Part shown: positions 1 through 8,721 of the stretch, piece after piece
Layout of the letters: each line of letters begins with the position of its first letter
Position numbering within the stretch: position 1 is the stretch's first letter
Source: Alphaproteobacteria bacterium
GTDB lineage: Bacteria; Pseudomonadota; Alphaproteobacteria; Rickettsiales; SXRF01
Assembly: GCA_025362975.1 (NCBI GenBank)
Contig: JANYES010000013.1
Location: forward strand, 1 to 64,000
Direction of reading: 5' to 3'
DNA: 64,000 nucleotides
The notes under the pieces: generated by a model
Databases searched by the model: none
What the model saw: only the letters and a program-made list of their open reading frames with translations
Told to the model about the DNA's origin: nothing
Position numbers and translations under genes: made by a program

Positions 1-132
1 GTTAGACATCGGGGAAGCATTGGTTACCGAAGATGCAAAAGCGAGCTGCGGCAACGAAACAACAACCACGCTGAGCATGACCATCAAGCAGATCTGCCAG
101 GCGAGGCTAAGTTCTTTAGTTTGGGTTTTCAT
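1..132 (-). CDS. VirB2/TrbC-like pilin, copy 1 (partial, cut by left edge)
   Basis: Only the first 44 codons lie inside the window; the rest runs off the left edge. These 132 bases match 687-818, the start of the second pilin gene, at all but one position by my reading. The difference is AAA versus AAG in codon 2, which is silent. The visible part encodes the signal peptide and the start of the mature pilin. By homology with copy 2 it should be a major pilin subunit of a type IV secretion system. It has its own upstream region (133-400) separated from copy 2 by a terminator, so the copies are probably transcribed separately. Whether the remainder is intact cannot be seen. Confidence 0.8.
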   Translation of the reverse strand, partial: MKTQTKELSLAWQICLMVMLSVVVVSLPQLAFASSVTNASPMSN

Positions 133-202
133 AAAAATACCTTTTAACAAACTATGAGAAAATGCAGGGGATGCACAATGCATAACTCCCTGCGGTCCAA
201 AA

Positions 203-249
203 TATCTGAAGGTGAGTACCCTTGACCTTGCAAGGGTTGCCGACAGATA
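203..249. promoter_or_regulatory. Candidate operator upstream of pilin copy 1 (TATCTG...CAGATA)
   Basis: TATCTG at 203-208 and CAGATA at 244-249 form an inverted pair about 70 bases upstream of the copy 1 start. Between them ACCCTTG-N6-CAAGGGT (218-237) is a perfect 7-base inverted repeat. The outer pair, with flanking words CCAAAATATCTGA and ACAGATAAG, recurs upstream of pilin copy 2 with a different spacer. That recurrence argues for a shared control site. The binding protein is unknown. Confidence 0.4.
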
Positions 250-400
250 AGTTTATCATACCTTAAATTGAGTCCCAGACAAAGAGAGGTTTTATGACAA
301 TTTTGTGATTAATTTAGCTAAAATTGTATCTTTTTCAACGGATCCACGCGTCGCGCAGCCAACTTAAACCTTGAACTTTATACAAAAAGACTCGGAATAC

Positions 401-435
401 AAAAAAGGCCCGCCAATTGCTTGGCGAGCCCTTTT
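401..435 (-). terminator. Rho-independent terminator of pilin copy 2
   Basis: On the minus strand GGCTCGCCA and TGGCGGGCC form a nine-pair stem (one G-U pair) with a six-base loop, followed directly by six T residues. It lies about 20 bases past the stop codon of the pilin gene at 456-818. Confidence 0.85.
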
Positions 436-455
436 CGTCCAAATATCCGAAGATA

Positions 456-818
456 TTAGGTGCAGTTCGTGTTACCGGTGCCTGCGGAAGCCGACGAAGC
501 GGTACCGCCGAGCAGTGCAACGATAGCGGTCGAACCGAAGACGATGGCAACGCCAACACCCACGATCATCGCCATACCCCAGGAAACTTTACCGAGGAGG
601 GCGCCGATACCGATGATGGTAATACCTATGGTAGCGATACCGCGACCAGTGTTACCCGTGATCCAGGTAGCAGCGATACACAGAGCGTTAGACATCGGGG
701 AAGCATTGGTTACCGAAGATGCAAAAGCGAGCTGCGGCAACGAAACAACAACCACGCTGAGCATGACCATCAAGCAGATCTGCCAGGCGAGGCTAAGTTC
801 TTTAGTTTGGGTCTTCAT
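456..818 (-). CDS. VirB2/TrbC-like type IV secretion pilin, copy 2
   Basis: The 120-residue product has the layout of a VirB2/TrbC conjugative pilin. It has a long signal peptide (cleavage probably after LAFA, near residue 33), a short polar stretch, then two hydrophobic helices split by a Gly/Lys turn (GALLGKVSWG). The C-terminal tail is rich in Ser/Gly/Thr and ends in Cys-Thr. VirB2 subunits are inserted in the inner membrane and polymerise into the T4SS pilus. No other vir gene is in the window. The start ATG at 816-818 follows AAAGGG at a suitable distance. Its first 44 codons are almost identical to the truncated gene at 1-132, showing recent duplication or gene conversion. It carries its own terminator and upstream inverted pair. 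The family call rests on architecture and composition rather than on a unique motif. Confidence 0.8.
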   Translation of the reverse strand: MKTQTKELSLAWQICLMVMLSVVVVSLPQLAFASSVTNASPMSNALCIAATWITGNTGRGIATIGITIIGIGALLGKVSWGMAMIVGVGVAIVFGSTAIVALLGGTASSASAGTGNTNCT

Positions 819-883
819 AGGATTATACCCTTTACGAACTAATTGTTAAAAGCACATCTAGTGTCTAGTGTGCGAACCAAAAA

Positions 884-909
884 TATCTGATAGGCAAAGC
901 TAACAGATA
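884..909. promoter_or_regulatory. Candidate operator upstream of pilin copy 2
   Basis: TATCTG at 884-889 and CAGATA at 904-909 repeat the pair found upstream of copy 1, with a 14-base spacer here. A second motif, TTTGTGACAAA, lies near 950-960 with a related TTTTGTCATAA about 15 bases on. Similar TTATGACAATTTTGTGA text occurs near 292-310. The shared signals suggest common control of both pilin copies. Confidence 0.4.
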
Positions 910-1071
910 AGCCATAGTACCGCGTCTTGACCTAAGAAAATAGCGCCTTTTTGTGACAAATTGATTTATTTTTGTCATAAAAGTTCCTTAAAATTCAATA
1001 TACAGAACTATTTTTATGGCGTTGTTTCAGCGCTTTGCAAGATTGAAAAAAGTTAATTTTGACATTAATTT

Positions 1072-1974
1072 TTAGGAGTGTTTCGTTAATTTTTCCTGGA
1101 AGGCAATCCACCCCTCGCGCCCCGGCTGCACGTATGGCAGCATATTTTCCTCACCTATTGCACCTATTAGTTGTGGCAGCTCCCCGAGCGGCATAAACGC
1201 GACATCCTGCGCCTTCGCCTGCTGCAAAAGCTGTTCGAACATCGCAATCTGTCCGCAACCCTCCGCTTCCGCATGAATCGTGTACACATTAAGCTGCCCC
1301 GGCTTGCACAGCGACAGGATGTGATCGTTGTAATTATCGTGGTTCACGCCGTTAGCGCCTATAATTTCATCGTAGGTCGGCAGCGTCACCGGAATCTGCA
1401 CGGTCAGTGTTTTGCCATCCACCACGGGTTTAAAGATCTCGACTCCCCGGCAATCGCTGTTATAGCGAAACCCATACCTTTCTTTCACCAAAAGCGCGCG
1501 ATTATCGCAGCGCCACCCGGCAGCCGCCGAGCACACCGGCGCTTCGCCCAAGATTTCGTACAGCTTATCGTACCCAAGCTTCACTTGGCGTGCAAGCTTC
1601 GCATCCGACATCGTATCGATTTTCGCCTGCCACGTATAATGGTCCCACGCATGCAGCCCCATCTCATGCCCCGCTTCCCTAGGCATGCGTATAATCTCCG
1701 GCAGGCGGTCGCCGATCATCGGCCCCGGCCACGCCGTACCGCGCAGTAAAATATCGTAGCCATACAAGCTCGCCGCGTTCGAGCGCAGCATCTTGATCAG
1801 GAATTGCGGCTTCAGCAACCGCCAGAAATGCCGCCCCATATTATCCGGCCCCACGCTCATGAAAAACGTAGCTTTCACACCGTATTTCGCAAGCAATTCC
1901 ACCAGTGCGGGAACCCCCGCTCGCGTGCCGCGCAACGTATCGACATCAATGCGTAAACCAACGGGAATGGTCAT
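1072..1974 (-). CDS. arnD: 4-deoxy-4-formamido-L-arabinose-phosphoundecaprenol deformylase ArnD
   Basis: A polysaccharide-deacetylase (NodB-fold) enzyme that closely follows E. coli ArnD along its length. Shared blocks include RIDVDT near the N-terminus (metal-binding Asp), SVGPDNMGRHFWRLLKPQF, MLRSNAASLYGYDILL, GLHAWDHYTW (His-x3-His metal site), CSAAAGWRCD, RYNSDCRG, QIPVTLPTYDE and YTIHAEAEG. ArnD removes the formyl group from undecaprenyl-phosphate Ara4FN on the inner membrane, a step toward 4-aminoarabinose addition to lipid A. The ORF track start is nine codons upstream. I prefer the ATG at 1972-1974 because AAGGAGG lies eight bases before it and the family N-terminus begins there. It is divergent from arnC, with about 135 bases between them. 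arnA, arnB and arnT are not in the window. Confidence 0.93.
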   Translation of the reverse strand: MTIPVGLRIDVDTLRGTRAGVPALVELLAKYGVKATFFMSVGPDNMGRHFWRLLKPQFLIKMLRSNAASLYGYDILLRGTAWPGPMIGDRLPEIIRMPREAGHEMGLHAWDHYTWQAKIDTMSDAKLARQVKLGYDKLYEILGEAPVCSAAAGWRCDNRALLVKERYGFRYNSDCRGVEIFKPVVDGKTLTVQIPVTLPTYDEIIGANGVNHDNYNDHILSLCKPGQLNVYTIHAEAEGCGQIAMFEQLLQQAKAQDVAFMPLGELPQLIGAIGEENMLPYVQPGREGWIAFQEKLTKHS

Positions 1975-2110
1975 GGTTTCATCCTCCTTTGCCACGAGCA
2001 ATAAACGATTCGCTCATCCTGAACCAGAAAAAACCCAAACTTTAAATAAACATTGCGCCAAGGCGCCATTGCACTAAATTCCATCCCGACCTCAAACGTT
2101 GGTATTTTCC

Positions 2111-3058
2111 ATGAGCATGCGCTACCCCATCGCCACCCTCGCCCTAAGCATCGTCATCCCCGTCTACAACGAGGAAAAAAGCCTGCCCCTGCTGGAAGAA
2201 CGCCTCTTCCCAGCGCTTGACAAACTGCAAAAAAGCTACGAGGTGATCTTCGTCAACGACGGCAGCAAAGACCGCTCGCAGGACGTGCTTGCCGAGCTGT
2301 TCGAACGCCACCGCAAACACGTACGCGTTGTCAACCTCCGTCGCAACGCCGGCCAGCACCCCGCCATCATCGCCGCTTTCCAGCAGACGCGCGGCGAGAT
2401 CATCGTCACCTTGGATTGCGATTTGCAGAACCCGCCCGAAGACATCGGCAAACTCGTCGATTTAGTCGAAAAAGGCCACGATATCGCCGGTGGCATCCGC
2501 GCCATCCGTCAGGACAAAAGCTGGCGCAAAACCGTCTCTATGCTCGCCAATAAAATCCGAGAGCGCATCACCAATATTCGCATGATCGACCAGGGCTCCA
2601 TGCTGCGCGCCTACCGCCGCTACATCGTGGAACAAATCGTAGCCACCGCCGGTTCCAGCCCGTACATCCCCGCCATCGCCCACTATCTGGCCTCCAACCC
2701 CATCGAAATCCCCGTAGGCCACGAAGAGCGCGCCGCCGGCGTTTCGCAGTACACCGTTTACAAGCTGTTACGCCTGAATTTCGACCTGATCACCAGCTTC
2801 TCCATCGTGCCGTTGCAAATCTTCACGATGGTCGGCATGGCCCTGTCGGGTTTAAGCACGTTGCTGGTCATTTACATGGGACTGCGCCGCCTGATTGTAG
2901 GGCCCGAAGTCGAAGGCGTGTTTACGCTGTTTGCGATTTTGTTCTTGCTGATCAGCGTCACCATGACCGGCTTAGGCCTCATTGGCGAATATATCGGCCG
3001 CATCTACATGGAAGTGCGCCAGCGTCCGCCGGTCGTCATCAAGGAATTGCTGGAGTAG
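2111..3058 (+). CDS. arnC: Undecaprenyl-phosphate Ara4FN transferase-like glycosyltransferase (ArnC)
   Basis: A family 2 glycosyltransferase with an N-terminal GT-A domain (VIPVYNEE, VNDGSKDRS, TLDCDLQNPPED) and two C-terminal membrane helices. It ends in the family signature GLIGEYIGRIYMEVRQRP. Blocks such as GQHPAIIAAF, MLRAYRRYIV and EIPVGHEER align with E. coli ArnC, which transfers formamido-arabinose to undecaprenyl phosphate at the cytoplasmic face. The neighbouring divergent arnD supports this over a generic dolichol-phosphate mannosyltransferase-like role. The start is uncertain: the track uses TTG at 2099, but ATG at 2111 or 2117 fits the family better. No strong ribosome binding site is visible for any of them. 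Length is normal. Confidence 0.85.
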   Translation: MSMRYPIATLALSIVIPVYNEEKSLPLLEERLFPALDKLQKSYEVIFVNDGSKDRSQDVLAELFERHRKHVRVVNLRRNAGQHPAIIAAFQQTRGEIIVTLDCDLQNPPEDIGKLVDLVEKGHDIAGGIRAIRQDKSWRKTVSMLANKIRERITNIRMIDQGSMLRAYRRYIVEQIVATAGSSPYIPAIAHYLASNPIEIPVGHEERAAGVSQYTVYKLLRLNFDLITSFSIVPLQIFTMVGMALSGLSTLLVIYMGLRRLIVGPEVEGVFTLFAILFLLISVTMTGLGLIGEYIGRIYMEVRQRPPVVIKELLE

Positions 3059-3238
3059 TCTTGCCGCTGGTCCGGCATAGAAATCCAAAACTTGCTTTTC
3101 TTATTAACATTCAACTGCAAACGCCGAAGCAGGGAATGTTTTTGAAGGCGCCCGCTGGAATTCCTTAGCTCATTGCATTTCCCGCCAAAAGAGGGTAGAT
3201 CATAACCCCTCATTCATTCGAAAACGACCGGAAACAAC

Positions 3239-5080
3239 ATGCATAGCTACCGCACCCATACCTGCGCCGCCCTCACCGCAAAAGACGTCGACCAAACCGT
3301 AAAACTCTCCGGCTGGGTCCACCGCAAGCGCGACCACGGCAATTTGCTGTTCATCGATGTGCGCGACCATTACGGCATCACCCAGCTCGTCTCCACCGAA
3401 GGCGGCAAGCACCACGCGGCGCTGACCGACGTGAAATCCGAAAGCGTCATCACCATCTCCGGCAAAGTCGTCGCCCGCAGCGGCGAAACGATCAACAAAG
3501 ACTTGGCCACCGGCGCCATCGAAGTTCAGGTCGAAGACTACCACCTCGAATCCGCCGCCGAGCCGCTCCCCCTGCAAGTCAACTCCGATCGCGAACAGCC
3601 GGAAGAAACCCGCCTTAAATACCGCTTTCTTGATTTGCGCCGCGAGAAGCTGCACAAAAACATTATGCTGCGCAGCCAGGTCATCGCGAGCTTGCGCAAA
3701 CGCATGATCGACCAGGGCTTCAACGAATTCCAGACACCCATCCTGACCGCTTCCTCCCCCGAAGGCGCACGCGATTATCTCGTCCCCAGCCGCATCCACC
3801 CCGGCAAGTTCTACGCCCTGCCGCAAGCCCCCCAGCAGTTCAAGCAGTTGCTCATGGTGTCCGGCTTCGATAAATACTTCCAGATCGCCCCCTGCTTCCG
3901 CGACGAAGATGGCCGCGCCGACCGTTCCCCCGGGGAATTCTACCAGCTCGACATCGAGATGAGCTTTGTCACACAAGATGACGTATTCGCCGCCATCGAG
4001 CCAGTCCTTCACGGCGTGTTCAAGGAATTCGGCAGCAAAAAGCTCGTGCCTGAAACCCTCGACAAAGGCTTCCCGAAAATCACCTACAAAGAAGCCATGC
4101 TCAAATACGGCTCGGACAAGCCCGACCTGCGCAACCCGATCCTGATCGCCGATGTCACCGAAATCTGGCGCGGCAGCGGCTTCGGCATCTTCAATAAGGT
4201 GATTGATACACACGGATTTATTCGCGCTATTCCGGCCCCCGGCTGTGCTGATAAGCCGCGTAGTTTCTTCGATAACATGATCGAATTTGCCAAATTGCAA
4301 GGCGCTCAAGGCTTAGCTTACATCACCTATAAAGGCGGCGCAGAGATTGTACCAGAAGCTTTCGGCGGTCCCTTGGTAAAATTCTTATCTGTTGAAAAAT
4401 TGGTCCAGCTTGTCGATATCTGTAAACTAAAACCGGGCGATGCTGTGTTTTTCTCCTCGGGCACTGAACTCGCTGCGGCGAAACTTGCCGGGCAGGTGCG
4501 CACGCATCTGGGGAATGAATTGGGGCTGTTAGAGCTAGGGGTGTTTAAATTCCTGTGGGTTATCGACTTCCCGTATTTCGAATACGACGAGGACGAAAAG
4601 AAAATCATCTTCTCGCATAACCCATTTTCGATGCCGCAAGGGGGGATGGAAGCGCTGGAAAGCAAAAACCCGCTGGATATCCTCGCCTACCAGTACGACA
4701 TCGTCTGCAACGGTGTGGAGCTATCCTCGGGGGCGATTCGTAACCATAAGCCCGATATGATGTACAAGGCTTTCGAAATCGCCGGTTACGGGCCGGAAGT
4801 GGTGGATTCGCGCTTCGGAGGGATGATTACGGCATTTAAATTCGGCGCGCCGCCGCATGGCGGCTTAGCCCCGGGGGTGGACCGCATGGTGATGTTGTTG
4901 GCCGACGAGCCGAATATCCGTGAGGTGATCGCGTTCCCAATGAACCAGAAAGCCGAGGATTTACTGATGCAGGCACCTTCGCCCGCCGACGACAAACAGC
5001 TGCGCGAACTGCATTTGCAGCTCTCGCCGAAGGCCAAGCAGATCTTAAGCGAAGAGCAGGAAAAGCCCAAGGTCGCTTAA
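3239..5080 (+). CDS. aspS: Aspartyl-tRNA synthetase
   Basis: A 613-residue bacterial-type class II AspRS. In order: N-terminal OB-fold anticodon domain ([19 protein letters not shown]), motif 2 region [15 protein letters not shown], the bacterial GAD insertion in the middle, and motif 3 near the C-terminus ([13 protein letters not shown]). It charges tRNA-Asp. In many alphaproteobacteria the enzyme also charges tRNA-Asn, with later amidation by GatCAB; that cannot be decided here. The segment around 4190-4450, within the GAD insertion, has more A/T-ending codons than the flanks. A strong terminator follows the stop codon. Confidence 0.97.
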   Translation: MHSYRTHTCAALTAKDVDQTVKLSGWVHRKRDHGNLLFIDVRDHYGITQLVSTEGGKHHAALTDVKSESVITISGKVVARSGETINKDLATGAIEVQVEDYHLESAAEPLPLQVNSDREQPEETRLKYRFLDLRREKLHKNIMLRSQVIASLRKRMIDQGFNEFQTPILTASSPEGARDYLVPSRIHPGKFYALPQAPQQFKQLLMVSGFDKYFQIAPCFRDEDGRADRSPGEFYQLDIEMSFVTQDDVFAAIEPVLHGVFKEFGSKKLVPETLDKGFPKITYKEAMLKYGSDKPDLRNPILIADVTEIWRGSGFGIFNKVIDTHGFIRAIPAPGCADKPRSFFDNMIEFAKLQGAQGLAYITYKGGAEIVPEAFGGPLVKFLSVEKLVQLVDICKLKPGDAVFFSSGTELAAAKLAGQVRTHLGNELGLLELGVFKFLWVIDFPYFEYDEDEKKIIFSHNPFSMPQGGMEALESKNPLDILAYQYDIVCNGVELSSGAIRNHKPDMMYKAFEIAGYGPEVVDSRFGGMITAFKFGAPPHGGLAPGVDRMVMLLADEPNIREVIAFPMNQKAEDLLMQAPSPADDKQLRELHLQLSPKAKQILSEEQEKPKVA

Positions 5081-5098
5081 TCGAAATGGAAGTGAAAG

Positions 5099-5135
5099 AG
5101 GCCCTTTCCCGCATGCGAGACGGGGCCTTTTTTTA
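5099..5135 (+). terminator. Rho-independent terminator of aspS
   Basis: AGGCCC (5099-5104) pairs with GGGCCT (5123-5128), enclosing TTTCCCGCATGCGAGACG, and a run of T residues follows immediately. It lies about 20 bases after the aspS stop. Confidence 0.8.
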
Positions 5136-5458
5136 TGGATGGTGAGCGGTTCGTTTAATGTCGTTTTTCCTCGTATTTCTTTGAATAAAAAAGATGGGCG
5201 CGCCCATGCAGCGTTGCTTGCCTTGATGAAAGCGTACGTGAGGTGCGTGCCGGATAAAGGCTCTCGCCCACGGGTTCCCTGGTACAGTTTCCCCGTGTTT
5301 TTGTATCCGACCCCGCTTGGCACTATCATCCAAACGTGTCGCCGAGACTTTCATGCCGCTCTTGGGGACTACGACCCGCAAACGGTCTGGGTGTCATGCA
5401 TGACAAGCACAGTGGAACACGCCTGAACATGGACCGGAAGGGCAAAAGTAGCCGCAAA
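5136..5458. other. Non-coding stretch between convergent terminators
   Basis: About 320 bases between the aspS terminator and the terminator of the next, convergent gene. Overlapping ORFs occur on both strands (95 and 79 residues on plus; 94 and 82 on minus). None has a convincing start signal or recognisable product. I found no tRNA, SRP RNA or RNase P RNA signature. A structured RNA is not excluded. Confidence 0.4.
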
Positions 5459-5490
5459 CAAAAAAACCACCCGGCGAGGGGTGGCTTGTT
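5459..5490 (-). terminator. Rho-independent terminator of the 133-residue membrane protein gene
   Basis: On the minus strand GCCACCC and GGGTGGT form a seven-pair stem with a six-base loop (CTCGCC), followed by a T run. It sits just past the stop codon at 5502. Confidence 0.8.
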
Positions 5491-5501
5491 TGGCCTGAGG
5501 T

Positions 5502-5903
5502 TTAGTTCCTCTTACGGACTTGCACGGACTCGACGATCTTGCCATCCTTCTGCCGGGGCAGGCGGAGGGTCTTGACTTCGAGGGGGAGCACTTCGAGCTC
5601 CCATTCCGCCAGCTTCGTGCCGACGTTGTCCTTCTCGACCCGGCTCACCAGCAGCACGATTCGGCCGCTGGTCAGGTTGGTCAACTGGGCCTGATTGGCT
5701 TTATCCAGATCACAGCCCTCAGCGGTTAACGTGATGACGTCTTCCTGGACGTCCTTGATCTCGCACTTAACCAACACGGTGTCGGCGAAGGCGTAAGCGT
5801 TTTTCGGGACGAAAAAGATCTTCCATCCCAGCCAGAGGATCAGCACCACGGGCAGTGCGAACAGCGCGACGCGGGTTAAGCGTCTCAACCATTTCTTTTT
5901 CAT
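5502..5903 (-). CDS. Small membrane-anchored protein of unknown function
   Basis: 133 residues. A basic N-terminus (MKKKWLRRLTR) is followed by one hydrophobic helix at about residues 12-31, then a hydrophilic domain of about 100 residues. That domain contains several beta-like segments (VLVKCEIKDVQEDVITL, GRIVLLVSRVEKDN) and two cysteines. The predicted topology is N-in with the domain outside the cytoplasm. AAGGA precedes the ATG by four bases and a good terminator follows, so the gene is probably real. No family is recognised. It stands alone, facing aspS on one side and glyQ divergently on the other. Confidence 0.75.
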   Translation of the reverse strand: MKKKWLRRLTRVALFALPVVLILWLGWKIFFVPKNAYAFADTVLVKCEIKDVQEDVITLTAEGCDLDKANQAQLTNLTSGRIVLLVSRVEKDNVGTKLAEWELEVLPLEVKTLRLPRQKDGKIVESVQVRKRN

Positions 5904-6163
5904 GGGGTTCCTTGTGAATCAGCCGCTCTCGCCAGCATGCTGATATAGACCTAGAATATCAAAGGCCAAACAAAATGGAGTATAGCTATATCGAAGTAAT
6001 TCACAAGATTTTATGGGTGAAGCAAGGTTACTTATTGGAATATATGTTGATTTTTGTGAGTTTGATCGATGTCCCAGCCCAGCCCCGTTTCCACCTTATT
6101 GCTTGAAAATAGCGGCAAAATCGTTAGTATTGCCGCCTATTTAACAAAGCTGGGGAACGCGCG

Positions 6164-7018
6164 TTGAGCCTTTCTTTCCAACAATTGATCCTGAACCTGC
6201 AGCAATTCTGGGCGAGCCACGGCTGTGTCGTGCTCCAGCCCTACGACATGGAAGTGGGCGCGGGGACGTTCCATCCCGCAACGGCGCTGCGCGCGCTCGG
6301 TCCGAAGCACTGGAACGCGGCTTACGTGCAGCCTTCGCGCCGCCCGAAGGACGGGCGCTACGGCGAAAACCCCAACCGCTTGCAGCATTATTACCAGTTT
6401 CAGGTGATTTTGAAACCATCGCCAGCGAACATCCAGGAACTCTACCTCGAAAGCCTGAAAATGCTGGGCATCGACCCGATGAAACACGATATCCGTTTCG
6501 TCGAAGACGACTGGGAATCGCCGACACTGGGCGCATGGGGCCTTGGCTGGGAAGTCTGGTGCGACGGCATGGAAGTCACGCAGTTTACCTATTTCCAGCA
6601 GGTCGGGGGCATTGAGTGCCGCCCGGTAGCTGGGGAAATCACCTACGGGCTGGAGCGCCTCGCCATGTACATTCAAGGCGTGGAAAACGTCTATGATTTG
6701 AAATTCAACGACGCCGGCACAACCTACGGCGAAGTGTTCCTGCAAAACGAAAAAGAATTCTCTGCCTACAACCTCGAATTCGCCGACACCGAACAGCTTT
6801 TACGCCAGTTCACCGACGCGGAAACCGAATGTCAGGCATTGCTGGCGAAAAAACTCGCCCTGCCCGCCTACGACCAGTGCATTAAGGCGTCGCACCGCTT
6901 CAACCTGCTCGACGCGCGCGGCGTCATTTCGGTGACAGAACGCGCCGCTTATATCGGCCGTGTGCGCGCTCTTGCCAAAGCCGTCTGTGAAACCTACATC
7001 GCGAGGGAGGCTGCATAA
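6164..7018 (+). CDS. glyQ: Glycyl-tRNA synthetase alpha subunit
   Basis: The 284-residue alpha subunit of the tetrameric (alpha2beta2) bacterial GlyRS. The class II catalytic core is clear: [66 protein letters not shown] and [21 protein letters not shown]. The start is a TTG at 6164 preceded by GGGGAA. No in-frame ATG gives the conserved N-terminus LSFQQLIL. Its stop overlaps the next ATG (TAATG). The beta subunit is 1.7 kb downstream, separated by three genes. Confidence 0.97.
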   Translation: MSLSFQQLILNLQQFWASHGCVVLQPYDMEVGAGTFHPATALRALGPKHWNAAYVQPSRRPKDGRYGENPNRLQHYYQFQVILKPSPANIQELYLESLKMLGIDPMKHDIRFVEDDWESPTLGAWGLGWEVWCDGMEVTQFTYFQQVGGIECRPVAGEITYGLERLAMYIQGVENVYDLKFNDAGTTYGEVFLQNEKEFSAYNLEFADTEQLLRQFTDAETECQALLAKKLALPAYDQCIKASHRFNLLDARGVISVTERAAYIGRVRALAKAVCETYIAREAA

Positions 7019-7515
7019 TGCATACGGTCACGATTGCCCCGTACCATGATGAGTTGAAGGATGAAGTCATCGCGCTGGTGACCTCCGTGCAGCAGGAATT
7101 TGGCGTGCCCGTGACAATTGCCGACCAGCCGGATTTGCAGGATATCCCGAACGTGTACCAGCAAGGCGCGGGCAACTTTTGGGTGGCGATGCATGAAGGC
7201 ATGGTGATCGGCTGCATCGCGCTGATCGACTGCGGCCAGCATACCGGCATCATCCGCAAAATGTTCCTGCATCCCAGCTATCGCGGCAAGGACAAAGGTA
7301 TCAGCCACGCGCTGCTGTTGACGCTGACCGCATGGGCCACCGATAACAATATCCGCGATTTGTTCCTCGGCACCGTCGATAAGCTGCCCGCCGCCTCGCG
7401 CTTTTACGAAAAAAACGGCTTCCATTTGATCGATGAATCGGCGCTGCCGCCGCATGTGTCCTCCGTGCGCATGAAAGTGGATAACAGGCATTACTACAAG
7501 GAGCTTGCCGCATGA
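7018..7515 (+). CDS. GNAT-family N-acetyltransferase
   Basis: 165 residues with the GNAT fold: a beta-strand pair leading to IIRKMFLHPSYRGKDKGISHALLL, which holds the acetyl-CoA pyrophosphate loop (R-G-K-D-K-G, a variant of Q/RxxGxG/A), and a late strand RFYEKNGFHLIDE. The substrate cannot be inferred. The ATG overlaps the glyQ stop and the 3' end overlaps phzF by four bases, so it is translated from the same transcript. Confidence 0.85.
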   Translation: MHTVTIAPYHDELKDEVIALVTSVQQEFGVPVTIADQPDLQDIPNVYQQGAGNFWVAMHEGMVIGCIALIDCGQHTGIIRKMFLHPSYRGKDKGISHALLLTLTAWATDNNIRDLFLGTVDKLPAASRFYEKNGFHLIDESALPPHVSSVRMKVDNRHYYKELAA

Positions 7516-8351
7516 TCGACCAGATTTCCGATATGTGGATTATCGATGCTTTTACCGAGCATGCCTTCCGCGGCAATGCTGCCGGGGTATGCCTGATTGC
7601 CAAATTCCTGTCAGATGCTGAAATGCAGAAAATCGCAGCTCTGATGAATCTATCGGAAACCGCTTTCGTCATTAAAACCGGCCAGCTTGCGTATAATTTG
7701 CGTTGGTTCACGCCGGAGACCGAAGTCAATCTCTGCGGCCACGCCACGCTTGCCGCTACCCATGTGCTGGTGCAGGCCGGGCAGGCCAAGCAAGACGACG
7801 TCGTGCGTTACAGCACATTATCGGGCGAGCTGAAAGCCACCGTGCTTGTCAAAGGCATCGAGCTGAATCTCCCGACGCTCGCGGGCGAAACCGCCAAACC
7901 GCCCGTGGCGCTTAAAGCGCTCGGCGTCGACATCGTGGCGTGCGAAACCAATCGTGATAACTACCTCGTCGAAGTGAAGGATTACCCGGCATTGCTGGCG
8001 TGCACGCCTAGTTTCAAGCGACTTGCCAAAATGGATAAGCAGGGTGTAATCGTCACCACTGCGTCGGGCGTGCCCGCCGGGTTCGACTTCGCCTCGCGTT
8101 ATTTCTGCCCCGGCCTCGGCATCAACGAAGATCCCGTTACCGGCTCCGCCCATTGTTTCCTTGCCCCGTACTGGGCGAAGAAACTCGGCAAAATCAAGTT
8201 CCACGCGTTCCAGGCCTCCAAAGGCAAGGGCATCCTCGACGTCACGCTGGCAGGCGAACGGACGCTGATCGCCGGAACGTGCGTCACCACCCTCAAAGGC
8301 ACCATGCCCGGCGCGAAACCGGCTGCCAAACCCAAGGAAATCGCATGCTGA
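7512..8351 (+). CDS. PhzF-family isomerase/epimerase-like protein
   Basis: 279 residues of the PhzF/DapF-like fold. Typical motifs are DAFTEHAFRGNAAGVC near the N-terminus, LSETAFV (containing the catalytic Glu), LRWFTPETEVNLCGHATLA, and FASRYFCPGLGINEDPVTGSAHC in the second half. Family members isomerise small carbocyclic or amino-acid-derived substrates. Most chromosomal homologues are of unknown substrate, and nothing nearby suggests phenazine synthesis. Start and stop overlap the adjacent genes (ATGA with GNAT; panD starts seven bases before its end). Confidence 0.9.
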   Translation: MIDQISDMWIIDAFTEHAFRGNAAGVCLIAKFLSDAEMQKIAALMNLSETAFVIKTGQLAYNLRWFTPETEVNLCGHATLAATHVLVQAGQAKQDDVVRYSTLSGELKATVLVKGIELNLPTLAGETAKPPVALKALGVDIVACETNRDNYLVEVKDYPALLACTPSFKRLAKMDKQGVIVTTASGVPAGFDFASRYFCPGLGINEDPVTGSAHCFLAPYWAKKLGKIKFHAFQASKGKGILDVTLAGERTLIAGTCVTTLKGTMPGAKPAAKPKEIAC

Positions 8352-8719
8352 TTACGATGTTACACTCTAAATTCCACCGCGCCCGCGTTACCCACACGGA
8401 GCTGCATTACAACGGCTCGATGGGCGCCGACCTCGACTATATCGACGAAGCGGGCATGCTTGTCGGCCAGCAGATCGACGTGCTCAACGTCGATAACGGC
8501 GAACGTTTTACCACCTATTTGATTCCAGAGCCGCGCGGCTCGAAACGCTTCGGCATTTACGGCGCGGCAGCGCATCTGGTCGATCCGGGCGACACCGTGA
8601 TCGTTATCGCCTACGCGCAGATGGAACAGGCCGAAGCCAAAAAATACCAGCCGAACGTGCTTATCTTCGACGAGAACAACGAGCTGGTCAAAGAGCTGCA
8701 TAAGGACATCGTGGAATAA
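8345..8719 (+). CDS. panD: Aspartate 1-decarboxylase (pyruvoyl enzyme)
   Basis: 124 residues aligning end to end with E. coli PanD, which makes beta-alanine for pantothenate and CoA. The self-cleavage site Gly24-Ser25 is present (HYNGS), as are Arg54 and Tyr58 (GERFTTY). The cofactor-proximal loop reads YGAAAHLVDPGD and the C-terminal strand QPNVLIFDENN. The ORF track opens 64 codons too early, inside phzF. ATG 8345 reproduces the family N-terminus (MLITMLHSKFHRARVTH). Translation is coupled to phzF by a seven-base overlap. Its place between the two GlyRS subunit genes is unusual. Confidence 0.95.
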   Translation: MLITMLHSKFHRARVTHTELHYNGSMGADLDYIDEAGMLVGQQIDVLNVDNGERFTTYLIPEPRGSKRFGIYGAAAHLVDPGDTVIVIAYAQMEQAEAKKYQPNVLIFDENNELVKELHKDIVE

Positions 8720-8721
8720 TC

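Noticed and set aside
3200-4309. 369-codon minus-strand ORF overlapping aspS
   Set aside because: A shadow of the G/C-biased codon pattern of aspS; its Val/Phe/Asp/Gly-rich text is the typical antisense composition and matches no family.
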